Of a stretch of 64,000 nucleotides of DNA, positions 30,606 to 39,630 are shown piece by piece (positions within the stretch are counted from its first letter, which is position 1; each line of letters starts with the position of its first letter). The notes beneath the pieces were generated by a model. The model saw nothing but the letters and a program-made list of their open reading frames with translations. It was not told where the DNA came from and did not search any database. The position numbers were made by a program, and so were the translations under genes. This DNA comes from Paracoccus wurundjeri (GTDB taxonomy: Bacteria > Pseudomonadota > Alphaproteobacteria > Rhodobacterales > Rhodobacteraceae), in the NCBI RefSeq assembly GCF_030678915.1, contig NZ_JAUUTZ010000004.1:179773-243772 (forward strand). Direction: 5' to 3'.

Positions 30606-32906
30606 ATGAAAGACGAGATCAGGGGTTTGGCCCATAGCGACACCATCCACGATTCCGCGATCAAGCATGTGACCGGCAGGGCGGAGTATACCGACGACCT
30701 GAACGAACCGGCGGGCTTGATCCATGCCTATCTGGGCCTGTCGCAATCCGCGCATGGCATGATCACCGGCGCGGATTTTTCCGAAACGCTCGCCTCGCCT
30801 GGCGTGATCGGGGTGCTGACGGTCAAGGATATTCCGGGCGTCAATGACATATCGCCGAACGGCAAGCATGACGAGCCGGTCTTCGCGGATGGGGAAGTGC
30901 ATTTCTACGGTCAGCCCGTTTTTGCGGTGCTGGCCGAAACCCGCGATCAGGCGCGGCGGGCGGCGCATAAGGCGAAACTTGTTTACGAGGAACTGCCCTT
31001 CGCGCTGGATCCCATAGCCGCGCGCGATCAGGGCATGGGCTACGTGACCGAGCCGCTGACATTGAAGCGCGGCGATGCCGGGGCGGCGATGAGTGCCGCG
31101 CCGCGCCGGATCAAAGGGCGTTTCGGGATCGGCGGGCAGGATCACTTCTATCTGGAAGGCCAGATTGCAATGGCCGTGCCGGGCGAGGATGACGACGTCA
31201 CGATCAACGTCTCGACCCAGCATCCCAGCGAGGTGCAGCATATGGTTGCCCATGTGCTGAATGTGCCCTCGCATTCGGTTGTGGTGAATGTGCGCCGGAT
31301 GGGCGGAGGGTTCGGCGGCAAGGAAACGCAGATGAACCTGTTCGCCTGTGTCGCCGCTGTGGCTGCGAAGAAGTGGAACCGCGCGGTGAAAATCCGCCCG
31401 GATCGTGATGACGACATGACTGCCACCGGCAAACGTCACGACTTCGTGGTGGATTACGAGGTTGGCTTTGACGATGAAGGTCGGATTCTTGCCGTTGAGG
31501 GGGATTGGTATGCCCGCTGCGGATTTTCGTCCGATCTGTCCGGTCCGGTGACCGACCGGGCGCTGTTTCATGCCGATAATGCCTATTATTACCCCGATGT
31601 GCGGATCAGCAGTCATCCGATGCGCACCAATACCGTCAGCAATACCGCATTCCGGGGCTTTGGTGGCCCGCAAGGCGTGATCGTGGCCGAACGGATCATC
31701 GAGGAGATCGCTTATGCGCTTGGCCGCGATCCCTATGAGATCCGGCAGAAGAACCTGTATGAGAACGGCCAGTTGACGCCCTATCATCAGGAGGTCACCG
31801 ACCAGATCCTGCCGCGTATCTTCGCTGAACTGGAAACTGACTGCGATTATCAGGCCCGCCGTCAGGCTGTTCTGGACTGGAACGCGAAAGGCGGCGTGAT
31901 CCGTAAGGGGATTGCCCTGACTCCGGTGAAATTCGGTATCAGCTTTACCGCGACATGGTTCAATCAGGCCGGTTCTCTGATCCATATCTATTCCGACGGC
32001 TCGATTGCCCTGAACCACGGCGGGACCGAGATGGGGCAGGGGCTGAACACCAAGGTCGCGCAGATCGTGGCCGAGGCGTTCCAATGCGATATCTCGCGCA
32101 TCAAGATCACCCGCACCACGACCGAGAAAGTGCCGAATACATCTGCAACGGCTGCTTCAAGCGGCACCGATCTGAACGGCATGGCGGCGCTTGACGCGGC
32201 CGAGCAGATCAAGGCGCGGCTGGTCGAATTCGTGGCCGAGCGCTGGCAGTCCCCGCGTGAAGATGTGCGCTTCGTGCCCGGCCATATCATGGCGGGCGAC
32301 ACGGCGATTCCCTTCGATGAGGTTATCAAGTCCGCCTATATGGCCCGCATCCATCTGTCGGCGGCGGGGTTCTACAAGACGCCCAAGATCCATTGGGACC
32401 GCGCGACGGGGCAGGGGCGACCCTTCTATTACTTCGCCTATGGCGCTGCGGTGTCCGAGGTGTCGGTCGACACGCTGACCGGTGAATACGTGATCGACCG
32501 CGCCGATGTGATCCACGATGTGGGCCGCAGTCTGAACCCGGCGATCGACAAGGGGCAGGTCGAGGGCGCATTCGTGCAGGGCACAGGCTGGCTGACCTGC
32601 GAGGAATTGTGGTGGGACGACAAGGGGCGGCTACGCACGCACGCGCCCTCGACCTACAAGATCCCGCTGGCCTCGGATCGTCCCCGTATCTTCAACGTGA
32701 AGCTTGCCGATTGGTCCGAGAATGCCGAGCGTACGATCAAGCGGTCCAAGGCCGTGGGAGAACCGCCCTTCATGCTGGGTATCAGCGTGTTCGAGGCGAT
32801 CAACATGGCTGTCGCGTCGCTTGCGGACTATCGCGAGCCCGCCCGGCTCGACGCCCCCGCCACGCCGGAACGGGTGTTGTTGGCGGTGGAGCGGCTGCGC
32901 CGATGA
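30606..32906 (+). CDS. xdhB: Xanthine dehydrogenase molybdopterin-binding subunit
   Basis: A 766-residue catalytic subunit that hydroxylates hypoxanthine to xanthine to urate. Molybdenum-cofactor and active-site blocks are VRRMGGGFGGKETQ, NTAFRGFGGPQGV, GTEMGQGLNTKVAQ, TSATAASSGTDLNG and, near the C-terminus, KAVGEPPFMLG containing the catalytic Glu. ATG 30606 lies 2 bp after the xdhA stop; in-frame sequence upstream belongs to xdhA. The stop overlaps xdhC by 4 bp. Confidence 0.95.
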   Translation: MKDEIRGLAHSDTIHDSAIKHVTGRAEYTDDLNEPAGLIHAYLGLSQSAHGMITGADFSETLASPGVIGVLTVKDIPGVNDISPNGKHDEPVFADGEVHFYGQPVFAVLAETRDQARRAAHKAKLVYEELPFALDPIAARDQGMGYVTEPLTLKRGDAGAAMSAAPRRIKGRFGIGGQDHFYLEGQIAMAVPGEDDDVTINVSTQHPSEVQHMVAHVLNVPSHSVVVNVRRMGGGFGGKETQMNLFACVAAVAAKKWNRAVKIRPDRDDDMTATGKRHDFVVDYEVGFDDEGRILAVEGDWYARCGFSSDLSGPVTDRALFHADNAYYYPDVRISSHPMRTNTVSNTAFRGFGGPQGVIVAERIIEEIAYALGRDPYEIRQKNLYENGQLTPYHQEVTDQILPRIFAELETDCDYQARRQAVLDWNAKGGVIRKGIALTPVKFGISFTATWFNQAGSLIHIYSDGSIALNHGGTEMGQGLNTKVAQIVAEAFQCDISRIKITRTTTEKVPNTSATAASSGTDLNGMAALDAAEQIKARLVEFVAERWQSPREDVRFVPGHIMAGDTAIPFDEVIKSAYMARIHLSAAGFYKTPKIHWDRATGQGRPFYYFAYGAAVSEVSVDTLTGEYVIDRADVIHDVGRSLNPAIDKGQVEGAFVQGTGWLTCEELWWDDKGRLRTHAPSTYKIPLASDRPRIFNVKLADWSENAERTIKRSKAVGEPPFMLGISVFEAINMAVASLADYREPARLDAPATPERVLLAVERLRR

Positions 32907-33643
32907 TCCGTGTCAGGATCATATCGGCTCGCGGCTCGACCCCGCGTGAAGCAGGCGCCGAGATGTTCGTCGGTCCTGACAGCGTGGATGGCACAATCGG
33001 CGGCGGCCAGCTGGAATATATGGCCATCGACCGCGCCCGGCAGATGCTGAAGACGGGCGAGGGCGAAGCCGAGATGGATATTCCTCTGGGCCCCGAAATC
33101 GGGCAATGCTGCGGGGGACGGGTGCATCTTGGCCTTGATCGCAAGGGGCCGGAGCCGCAGGAATACCCAGACGTCCTGATTTTCGGCGCGGGTCATGTCG
33201 GGCGGGCGCTTGCGCTTGCGCTGCATCCGCTGCCGGTCAACGCGGTTCTGATCGACCAGCGCCCGGAAGAGCTGTCGCTGGCGGCCAGCGGGCTGGATAC
33301 CCGTCTCACCCCGCTGCCCGAATCCGAAATCCGTCACGCCCGCCCCGGCAGTTTCATCGTCATCGTGACCCATGACCACGCGCTGGATTTCCTGCTGGCA
33401 GCAGAGGCGCTTGCCCGAAACGATCTTGCCTATACCGGCATGATCGGCAGCGCCACGAAACGCGCGCAGTTCGACCGTTTTGCCCACAAACGGGGCATTG
33501 ATCCTGCGCCGCTGATCTCACCTATCGGAGCCGGATTCTCATCCGACAAACGCCCGGCGGTGATCGCCGCCTTTACCGCCGCCGAGCTGATGGCCCGGCT
33601 GAACACAACAGCTTCCATGTCCAGGCACTCATGCAACATCTGA
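32903..33643 (+). CDS. xdhC: Xanthine dehydrogenase maturation protein XdhC
   Basis: A 246-residue chaperone that binds and sulfurates Moco and inserts it into XdhB. The N-terminal domain includes RGSTPREAGAEMFVG and DGTIGGGQLEYMA, with CCGG (QCCGGRVHLGLD) conserved. The C-terminal Rossmann part has IFGAGHVGRALALAL and YTGMIGSATKRAQF. The start ATG overlaps the xdhB stop. Slightly shorter than many homologues, with all blocks present. Confidence 0.92.
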   Translation: MIRVRIISARGSTPREAGAEMFVGPDSVDGTIGGGQLEYMAIDRARQMLKTGEGEAEMDIPLGPEIGQCCGGRVHLGLDRKGPEPQEYPDVLIFGAGHVGRALALALHPLPVNAVLIDQRPEELSLAASGLDTRLTPLPESEIRHARPGSFIVIVTHDHALDFLLAAEALARNDLAYTGMIGSATKRAQFDRFAHKRGIDPAPLISPIGAGFSSDKRPAVIAAFTAAELMARLNTTASMSRHSCNI

Positions 33644-34920
33644 TTCGTGGCCGCGTACTCGGCTTTCACGCCGATCCCGCCCAAACTGAAGATAACCACC
33701 GCTATCTCGAAGACGGCGCCATTCTGATTGAGGATGGCCGCATTGTCGCGGTGGATGATTATGCCGCGCTTGCCCGACCCGATCTGGCCGTGACGGATCA
33801 CCGCCCGCATCTGATCATGCCGGGTTTCATCGACCCGCATATCCATTTCCCGCAGGTGCAGGTGATCGCAAGCTGGGGCGCGCAGCTTCTGGATTGGCTG
33901 AACAGCTATACCTTCCCGGAAGAGGCACGTTTCAGCGATCGTGGTCACGCCACCCGTATGGCCGGTCTGTTCCTTGATCAGCTTGTGGCGCATGGTACGA
34001 CCTCTGCCGTTGCCTTCTGCTCGGTCCATCCCGAAAGCGCCGAAGCGCTGTTCGAGGCGGCGGAGGCGCGCAATATGGCGATGGTGGCCGGCAAGGTGAT
34101 GATGGATCGCAATGCGCCGGACGGGGTTCTTGATACACCACAGCAAGGCTATGATGACAGCAAGCGGTTACTGGAAAAATGGCACGGTCGCGGCAGGCTC
34201 CGTTATGCGATCACGCCCCGCTTTGCCATTACCTCGACGCCGGAACAGATGGAGATGGCCGGCAGCTTGGTCCGCGAATACCCGGAATGTCACGTCCAGA
34301 CCCATCTCAGCGAAAATCTTGAAGAAATCGAATTTACGCTAAATTTATACCCCAAGGCACGGGATTATCTGGATATTTATGAGCGCTACGAGTTGCTTTC
34401 GGACAGGCTTTTGCTTGGTCATTGCATCCATCTGCGCGAACGCGAAATCGCCCGGATGGCGGAAACGGGCAGTCGTGCGGTGTTCTGTCCGACCTCGAAT
34501 CTTTTCCTTGGCTCGGGGTTGTTCGATGAGGGCGGGCTAAGCGCGGCGGGTATCGTCAGCGGAATCGCCACGGATGTCGGTGGCGGAAGCAGCTATTCCA
34601 TGCTGCAAACGCTGAACGAGGGCTACAAGATCCTGCAACTGAACGGGCAGAAACTGCATCCGCTGAAGGCGTTTCACTGGGCCACTCGCGGAAATGCCGT
34701 CGCATTGGGGATGCAGGACCGGATCGGAACATTGGCTCCGGGATCGGATGCGGATCTGGTCGTGCTGAACGTTCATGCTACCGGCGCGATGTCCTTGCGG
34801 GCCGAGCGGGCAGAAACGCTGGCTGAAGAATTGTTCATTTTGCAGATCATGGGCGATGATCGCGCGGTTCAACAGGTATATATCGCCGGAGCGCCCGCGA
34901 AAGACGTAACGGGCATTTAG
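33631..34920 (+). CDS. guaD: Guanine deaminase
   Basis: A 429-residue amidohydrolase converting guanine to xanthine, feeding XdhAB. Metal and active-site motifs are FIDPHIHFPQVQVIASWGAQ, THLSEN, GHCIHL and the Asp in IATDVGGGSSYSM; PTSNLFLGSGLF is typical of GuaD. It overlaps the xdhC end by 13 bp, so it is the last gene of the operon. A dispersed intergenic element follows about 30 bp after the stop. Confidence 0.95.
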   Translation: MQHLIRGRVLGFHADPAQTEDNHRYLEDGAILIEDGRIVAVDDYAALARPDLAVTDHRPHLIMPGFIDPHIHFPQVQVIASWGAQLLDWLNSYTFPEEARFSDRGHATRMAGLFLDQLVAHGTTSAVAFCSVHPESAEALFEAAEARNMAMVAGKVMMDRNAPDGVLDTPQQGYDDSKRLLEKWHGRGRLRYAITPRFAITSTPEQMEMAGSLVREYPECHVQTHLSENLEEIEFTLNLYPKARDYLDIYERYELLSDRLLLGHCIHLREREIARMAETGSRAVFCPTSNLFLGSGLFDEGGLSAAGIVSGIATDVGGGSSYSMLQTLNEGYKILQLNGQKLHPLKAFHWATRGNAVALGMQDRIGTLAPGSDADLVVLNVHATGAMSLRAERAETLAEELFILQIMGDDRAVQQVYIAGAPAKDVTGI

Positions 34921-34948
34921 TGCCTGTCGCATCTGCCCGGATTGGTTC

Positions 34949-35045
34949 TCTCTTCTTCTCCTTCTTCTTTGCGATAAATACCTCAGGGGCGCGCCGGCAG
35001 GTGCGCCACTGGTTCGAGAACCAGCCGGCGACGGGCAGCGCCCCC
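34949..35045 (+). repeat. Dispersed intergenic element, copy B
   Basis: Pyrimidine tract CTTCTTCTCCTTCTTC, then AAATACCTCAGGGG, a stem GGCGCGCC-ggca-GGTGCGCC (one mismatch), a second small palindrome CTGGTTCGAGAACCAG, and a terminal GGGCAGCGCCCCC. It follows the guaD stop and precedes the convergent LuxR gene. Same order of parts as the copies at 25675 and 49108. Confidence 0.6.
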
Positions 35046-35104
35046 GGCCATCGCGGGAGGCAAATAACCGGCGTTTCTGATGCAGTACGGCAGGCTCTTG
35101 GGCC

Positions 35105-35902
35105 TTATTCCACGAGATGTTCAATAAATCGCTGGAAGAGCTCGCTTTGGCTGGAAATGCCAAGGCGGCGATATATGTTGGACCGGTGAATCTTGACCGT
35201 GCCTTCCGTAATGCCAAGATGCTCGGCGATTGACAGGCTGCTGTGTCCGCGCAGGATCAACTGAGTCACCGAATGCTGGGCTGGGGTAAGCGCATCCCCG
35301 AAAACCTGCTGAAAGACCAGATCGGCATCTCGCCGAGCCGCCGGGGCGTCCGCCTCCGAATTCTGGATGAACGGCCAGTGCTGCCTTATGCTGGCGGCAA
35401 TGATCGGTGTCAGTCTTGCGAGGGACTCGAATTCGGCATCATCGAATAGCTCGCCACCGCGATTGCGCATCAGTGAATAATTGGCTGCCGTTCCATTGGC
35501 GAGGGGAACGATGAAGCCCACTTCCTCGACCAGCGTTCCGGCCTGATCCGAAATACAGGGATGAACCTCGCGCGACCATGCGAATTGCGCGTCATAAAAC
35601 CGGTCCGGCGCCAGATCGCGCATGCGCCACAGGCCCTCGGTCACGCCCGAGACGCAGGCGGTATAGAAAGGATCCAGAAGATAGGCTCCGCGAAGATAGG
35701 AGCGCAGGGCACGACGGTCGACGGTCTCGGAATAGCCGTCATGTATGACGATGGGTCTATGATCGGAACTGAAGACGAATGCGCAGCTCATATCGAATTC
35801 CGCCACGCATTCTATCAATGAATCAAGGGCTTGCCCATAATGTACACTTCCAGTGGTCGCGATCGTCTGCGCCACCGCATCGGAAAATCGTTGCGAGATC
35901 AT
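35105..35902 (-). CDS. LuxR-family (FixJ/NarL-type HTH) transcriptional regulator
   Basis: 265 residues. The C-terminal LuxR HTH is unmistakable: LTPAQHSVTQLILRGHSSLS then IAEHLGITEGTVKIHRSNIY and RRLGISSQSELFQRF. The N-terminal 190 residues form a sensor domain I cannot assign; it lacks an obvious receiver Asp pocket and I do not see the full AHL-binding signature, so this is probably an orphan metabolite-sensing regulator. ATG 35902 (MISQRFSD) follows GGAGGCGGGCCG. It is divergent from the SDR-oxidase-EutH operon and probably controls it. Confidence 0.85.
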   Translation of the reverse strand: MISQRFSDAVAQTIATTGSVHYGQALDSLIECVAEFDMSCAFVFSSDHRPIVIHDGYSETVDRRALRSYLRGAYLLDPFYTACVSGVTEGLWRMRDLAPDRFYDAQFAWSREVHPCISDQAGTLVEEVGFIVPLANGTAANYSLMRNRGGELFDDAEFESLARLTPIIAASIRQHWPFIQNSEADAPAARRDADLVFQQVFGDALTPAQHSVTQLILRGHSSLSIAEHLGITEGTVKIHRSNIYRRLGISSQSELFQRFIEHLVE

Positions 35903-36054
35903 CGGCCCGCCTCCGGGCATATAACTTTCGACATATGGCCATTCATGTGCTGTCGCCTAGGCTTTCTCTTACCCGGCCTTGGGAGGGACCGGCCCAGGGT
36001 TCCATGGACACGCATTGTGGCCGGGCGTGCAAGTTCTGGTCAAGGGAGGCTGAT

Positions 36055-36822
36055 GTGACAGGAAGATTGGCGGGCAAGGTGGCATTGATTACCGGTGGCG
36101 CAGGCGGTTGCGGATTGGCCGCGTCAGAGCTTTTCGCGGCGGAAGGCGCGAAGGTCGGTATTGTCGATCTGCCGCGAAGCAAGGGAGATGACGTTGCCCG
36201 GCGTTTGCGCGAGGCAGGTCATGACGTGATTTTCGCCCCTGCGGATGTTTCGGACGCAGAGCAGGTGGAGAATTGCGTCAAGGCAGTAACGGACGCGTTC
36301 GGGCCGATCACGGTGCTGATGAATCATGCCGGAATTCTGGCAGCCGTGCCATTCCTCGAAACAAGCGAGGAAGAATGGGACAGGATCATGGCTGTGAATG
36401 TGAAAAGCATGTTCCTTGTCAGCAAGGCGGTGCTGCCCGGCATGATCGAGGCGGGGGGCGGCAGCGTGATCTGCACCTCTTCTATTTCAGCGGTGGTCGG
36501 CACGCCTATGGAAGTGCTTTACTGCACCAGTAAAGGCGCGTGCCACATGTTCGCGCGCGCTCTTGCCGTAGAGTTCCGGGATCGCAATATCCGATCGAAC
36601 GCGGTCTGCCCCGGTTTCATCGCGACCGCTCATGGCCTGCGCGAGATCGAGTTGCTGACCAAAAACGGCGTCGATGTATCCGAGGAGGCCATCGCCGCCG
36701 CTCAGGGCAGGCTTTGCCGTCCCGATGAGGTCGCGAAAGCTGCTCTGTTCCTGGCCAGCGATGATGCGAGCTTCGTGAACGGGGCGCATCTGTTCGCCGA
36801 CAATGCCTACACTGCCATCTGA
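36055..36822 (+). CDS. Short-chain dehydrogenase/reductase
   Basis: A 255-residue classical SDR with cofactor loop TGGAGGCGLAAS, NHAG, catalytic Ser in CTSSISAVVG and YCTSKGACHMF. GTG 36055 follows a strong AAGGGAGG site 5 nt upstream; a longer open frame to 35779 lacks a ribosome site. First gene of a three-gene unit with a FAD oxidase and an EutH-like transporter, so it probably oxidises a secondary alcohol or sugar-alcohol intermediate. Confidence 0.86.
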   Translation: MTGRLAGKVALITGGAGGCGLAASELFAAEGAKVGIVDLPRSKGDDVARRLREAGHDVIFAPADVSDAEQVENCVKAVTDAFGPITVLMNHAGILAAVPFLETSEEEWDRIMAVNVKSMFLVSKAVLPGMIEAGGGSVICTSSISAVVGTPMEVLYCTSKGACHMFARALAVEFRDRNIRSNAVCPGFIATAHGLREIELLTKNGVDVSEEAIAAAQGRLCRPDEVAKAALFLASDDASFVNGAHLFADNAYTAI

Positions 36823-36844
36823 TCCGGAAGCAAAGGGGGAAGAT

Positions 36845-38116
36845 ATGAACACGTCTTCACATGGGATGACCATCAACGATTTTGGCCTGGAACACGCCCA
36901 TTGGCGCAACTGGGTCGGTAACCAGTCCTGTGTCCGCGCCGCACGAGGAGCGCCGCAAAGCGAAGATGAGCTATGCGCCATGATCGCCGATGCGACAGCG
37001 AAAGGGCTTAATGTCCGGGTTGCCGGCTCGGGTCACAGTTTCACTCCGGTTGCCCTGACCAACGGGCTTCACCTGACGCTGGCCAATATGAAAGGCGTCA
37101 AAAGCATCGATCATGAGAAACGCAGGGTGACCGCCTCTGCCGGGACGACGTTCAATGATCTCGTCAAGGTGCTGAAGGCGGAGGGCCTGTCGATGATCAA
37201 TCAGGGTGATATCGATAGTCAGGCGATCGCAGGGGCCCTGACCACCGGTACGCATGGCACCGGCGCGGCCCTGCCGGTTCTGGCGGATTCCATCGTCGGC
37301 ATGCGCTTGATCCAGCCCGATGGGTCCGTCCAGATCGTCGATGAAAGCACGCCCGAGCTTCTTCTTGCCAGCCGTGTTTCGCTGGGAACATTGGGGGCGA
37401 TTTCGGAGATGACGCTGCAACTGACCGACAGTTACCGGCTGCACGAAAAGATTTGGCGCGAGGATTTCGACTCCGCGATGGAGAGGCATGACGAGCTTGC
37501 CGAGACGCATCGTCATTTCAGCTTCTTCTGGTGCCCTTATGAGGAAAGCCGGCATTGTTATTGCCTGCCCGACACCTCTGCCACCTCGAAGACGGGGCGC
37601 AGTACGGATGTCTGCGAAATGAAGGTCATCGACATCACTGACGCGGAACCATTCGAGACCGAATTCGAGAAGGTCGCCTATAGCTCTGACGTCTATCCGA
37701 TCGAATATATCGCGAATTTCCACGAGCTCGAATATGCCGTACCGCGTGAACACGGAAAGGATGCCGTGCGTGCGGTTCGCAAGCTGATGCTGGAAGAGTT
37801 CCCCGATGCGATCTATCCCATCGAATACCGCTTCACCGCCGGTGACGAGGCGTGGCTTAGCCCCTTCTACCGGCAGGACAGCGTGACCGTCTCGGTTTCG
37901 GGCGAGCCGGGCAAGGACTACTGGGACTATCTGCGTGCGGTCGACCGGATCCTGCGGAGCTACGGGTCGCGTCCGCATTGGGGCAAGATGCACTTCCTGA
38001 CCGGCGAGGATGTCACCTCGATCTATCCGCGCGCCGACGATTTCCGCGAGTTGCGGCGCAAGCTGGACCCGGAAGGGTTCTATCTCAACGACCATCTGGC
38101 CCAGCTTTTCCGCTGA
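36845..38116 (+). CDS. FAD-linked oxidase of the aldonolactone/alditol oxidase family
   Basis: A 423-residue VAO-type flavoprotein with a C-terminal ALO domain. The N-terminal FAD PP-loop has VRVAGSGHSFTP, with H64 in the position that usually carries the covalent 8-alpha-histidyl FAD. GDIDSQAIAGALTTGTHGTG is the second FAD element, and RPHWGKMH with DDFRELRRKLDPEGFYLNDH near the C-terminus is typical of L-gulonolactone, D-arabinonolactone and alditol oxidases. It uses oxygen or another acceptor. ATG 36845 follows GGGGGAAGAT; the first ATG at 36803 overlaps the SDR. Substrate unknown. Confidence 0.85.
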   Translation: MNTSSHGMTINDFGLEHAHWRNWVGNQSCVRAARGAPQSEDELCAMIADATAKGLNVRVAGSGHSFTPVALTNGLHLTLANMKGVKSIDHEKRRVTASAGTTFNDLVKVLKAEGLSMINQGDIDSQAIAGALTTGTHGTGAALPVLADSIVGMRLIQPDGSVQIVDESTPELLLASRVSLGTLGAISEMTLQLTDSYRLHEKIWREDFDSAMERHDELAETHRHFSFFWCPYEESRHCYCLPDTSATSKTGRSTDVCEMKVIDITDAEPFETEFEKVAYSSDVYPIEYIANFHELEYAVPREHGKDAVRAVRKLMLEEFPDAIYPIEYRFTAGDEAWLSPFYRQDSVTVSVSGEPGKDYWDYLRAVDRILRSYGSRPHWGKMHFLTGEDVTSIYPRADDFRELRRKLDPEGFYLNDHLAQLFR

Positions 38117-38178
38117 GCTTTCGGTGGAAGCGGACTACAAGAATCCGCCCGCCTTTCACCTCGACAGGGAGTTCGCCA

Positions 38179-39375
38179 ATGGCCCATATCGGCACATTCG
38201 TTATCTACATCATCATGATTTCGGCGATTATCGGAGCGGTTGCCTCGATCATCGACAGCGAAAGCCCGCTGGGGAAAGAGTTCAATGCGGGTCTTCACGC
38301 CATCGGCTATATCTTCATCCCCGTGGCCGGGATCATGGCATCGATCCCTTATCTTTCGGCTTTCGTCACGGCGGTGATCAGTCCGGCCTTTCAGGCAATC
38401 AATGCCGATCCGGCCATGGCGGCGACCTCGATCATCGCCGTGGATATGGGCGGTTATCAACTGGCCAAAGAGCTTGCGCTTTCGAACGAGGGCTGGATCA
38501 TGGCTTCCCTCACCGGATTCATGGCCGGCGCCACGATCATCTTCACCATCCCCGTGGGGCTCGCCATGCTGGACAAGGAGGATCATGAATACATGGCCGT
38601 CGGCATCATGTGCGGCGTGTTGTCGATCCCTATAGGCGTGCTGGTCTCTTGCCTGGTGCTGGGCGTGATGGAGGTTGCAATCCGGCCCGAGATCGCAGCC
38701 ACCGGCGCGGCGACCTATCAGCTGGCGATGGGCATGCTGGGCGTTTTGCGCAACATCGCACCGCTGATCCTGTTCTGCGTGGTCCTTGCGGTGGGGTTGC
38801 GGCTGTTTCCGGCATTCATGATCCGGTTGTTCCTAGGGTTCGGGCGGATCATGAACGCGGCCATCACGCTGGTTCTGGTTTTTTCGATCGTAGAATATTT
38901 CACCGGGTTCTTTACCTGGGTCTTCGGTCACTGGGGTTTCGCTCCGATCATCGCTGATGAAGAGGACCAGTTCCGTGCGCTTGAAATCGCAGGCTATATC
39001 GGGATCATGCTGTGTGGTGCGTTCCCCATGGTCTGGATGCTGAATCATTTCCTGCAAAAACCGATGCAATGGGTGGGAGCCCGGCTGGGCCTGTCATCGG
39101 CAGGCACGGCCGGTCTGCTGGCCGCCTCGGCCAATGTGCTGGCGATGTTCAGGCTGATCAAGGACATGCCACCGCGCGACAAGGTACTGGTGATCTCTTT
39201 CGCAGTCTGCGGTGCCTTCATGTTCGGGGACCATCTGGCCTTCTCGGCGAATTTCCAGCCGACAATCATTCTGCCATTGCTGCTTGGGAAACTGGCGGGC
39301 GGTGTGGCAGGGTTTGCGCTTGCGGTCTGGGTATTGGCGACCCGGTCCAGGCAGCCGTTGGCGTCAAGCGGCTGA
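38179..39375 (+). CDS. EutH-like ethanolamine/amino-alcohol transporter
   Basis: A 398-residue polytopic membrane protein with about ten hydrophobic helices, closely resembling EutH: MAHIGTFVIYIIMISAIIGA at the start, TSIIAVDMGGYQLAKEL, AGATIIFTIPVG and FMFGDHLAFSANFQPTIILP. EutH facilitates ethanolamine entry. No eutBC, eutE or microcompartment genes are in the window; the partners here are an SDR and a sugar-lactone/alditol-type oxidase, so the natural substrate may be a different small alcohol or amino alcohol. ATG 38179 was chosen as the start of the membrane domain. Confidence 0.88.
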   Translation: MAHIGTFVIYIIMISAIIGAVASIIDSESPLGKEFNAGLHAIGYIFIPVAGIMASIPYLSAFVTAVISPAFQAINADPAMAATSIIAVDMGGYQLAKELALSNEGWIMASLTGFMAGATIIFTIPVGLAMLDKEDHEYMAVGIMCGVLSIPIGVLVSCLVLGVMEVAIRPEIAATGAATYQLAMGMLGVLRNIAPLILFCVVLAVGLRLFPAFMIRLFLGFGRIMNAAITLVLVFSIVEYFTGFFTWVFGHWGFAPIIADEEDQFRALEIAGYIGIMLCGAFPMVWMLNHFLQKPMQWVGARLGLSSAGTAGLLAASANVLAMFRLIKDMPPRDKVLVISFAVCGAFMFGDHLAFSANFQPTIILPLLLGKLAGGVAGFALAVWVLATRSRQPLASSG

Positions 39376-39630
39376 AATCGCTTCGGTCGCACCAAGCCCG
39401 GGGCTGCGAAAGCGTTTGAACGCCTGCAGCCGGCGGGCCTGGACCAAAAAACGGTGAAACAGGATCCCGCATTCCTGCGTATTTCCTTTCCACGAATCCT
39501 CGCCATAATATCGACAATTGTAGTCATCTCGTTCACCGGCCAGCCGATCTCGGTTATATCTGTCAGCAAGGCGCAATGCGGTGATCGGGTCATCGCTGCG
39601 CCATGTTCAGGGTAATTGGGACATTGGCCG

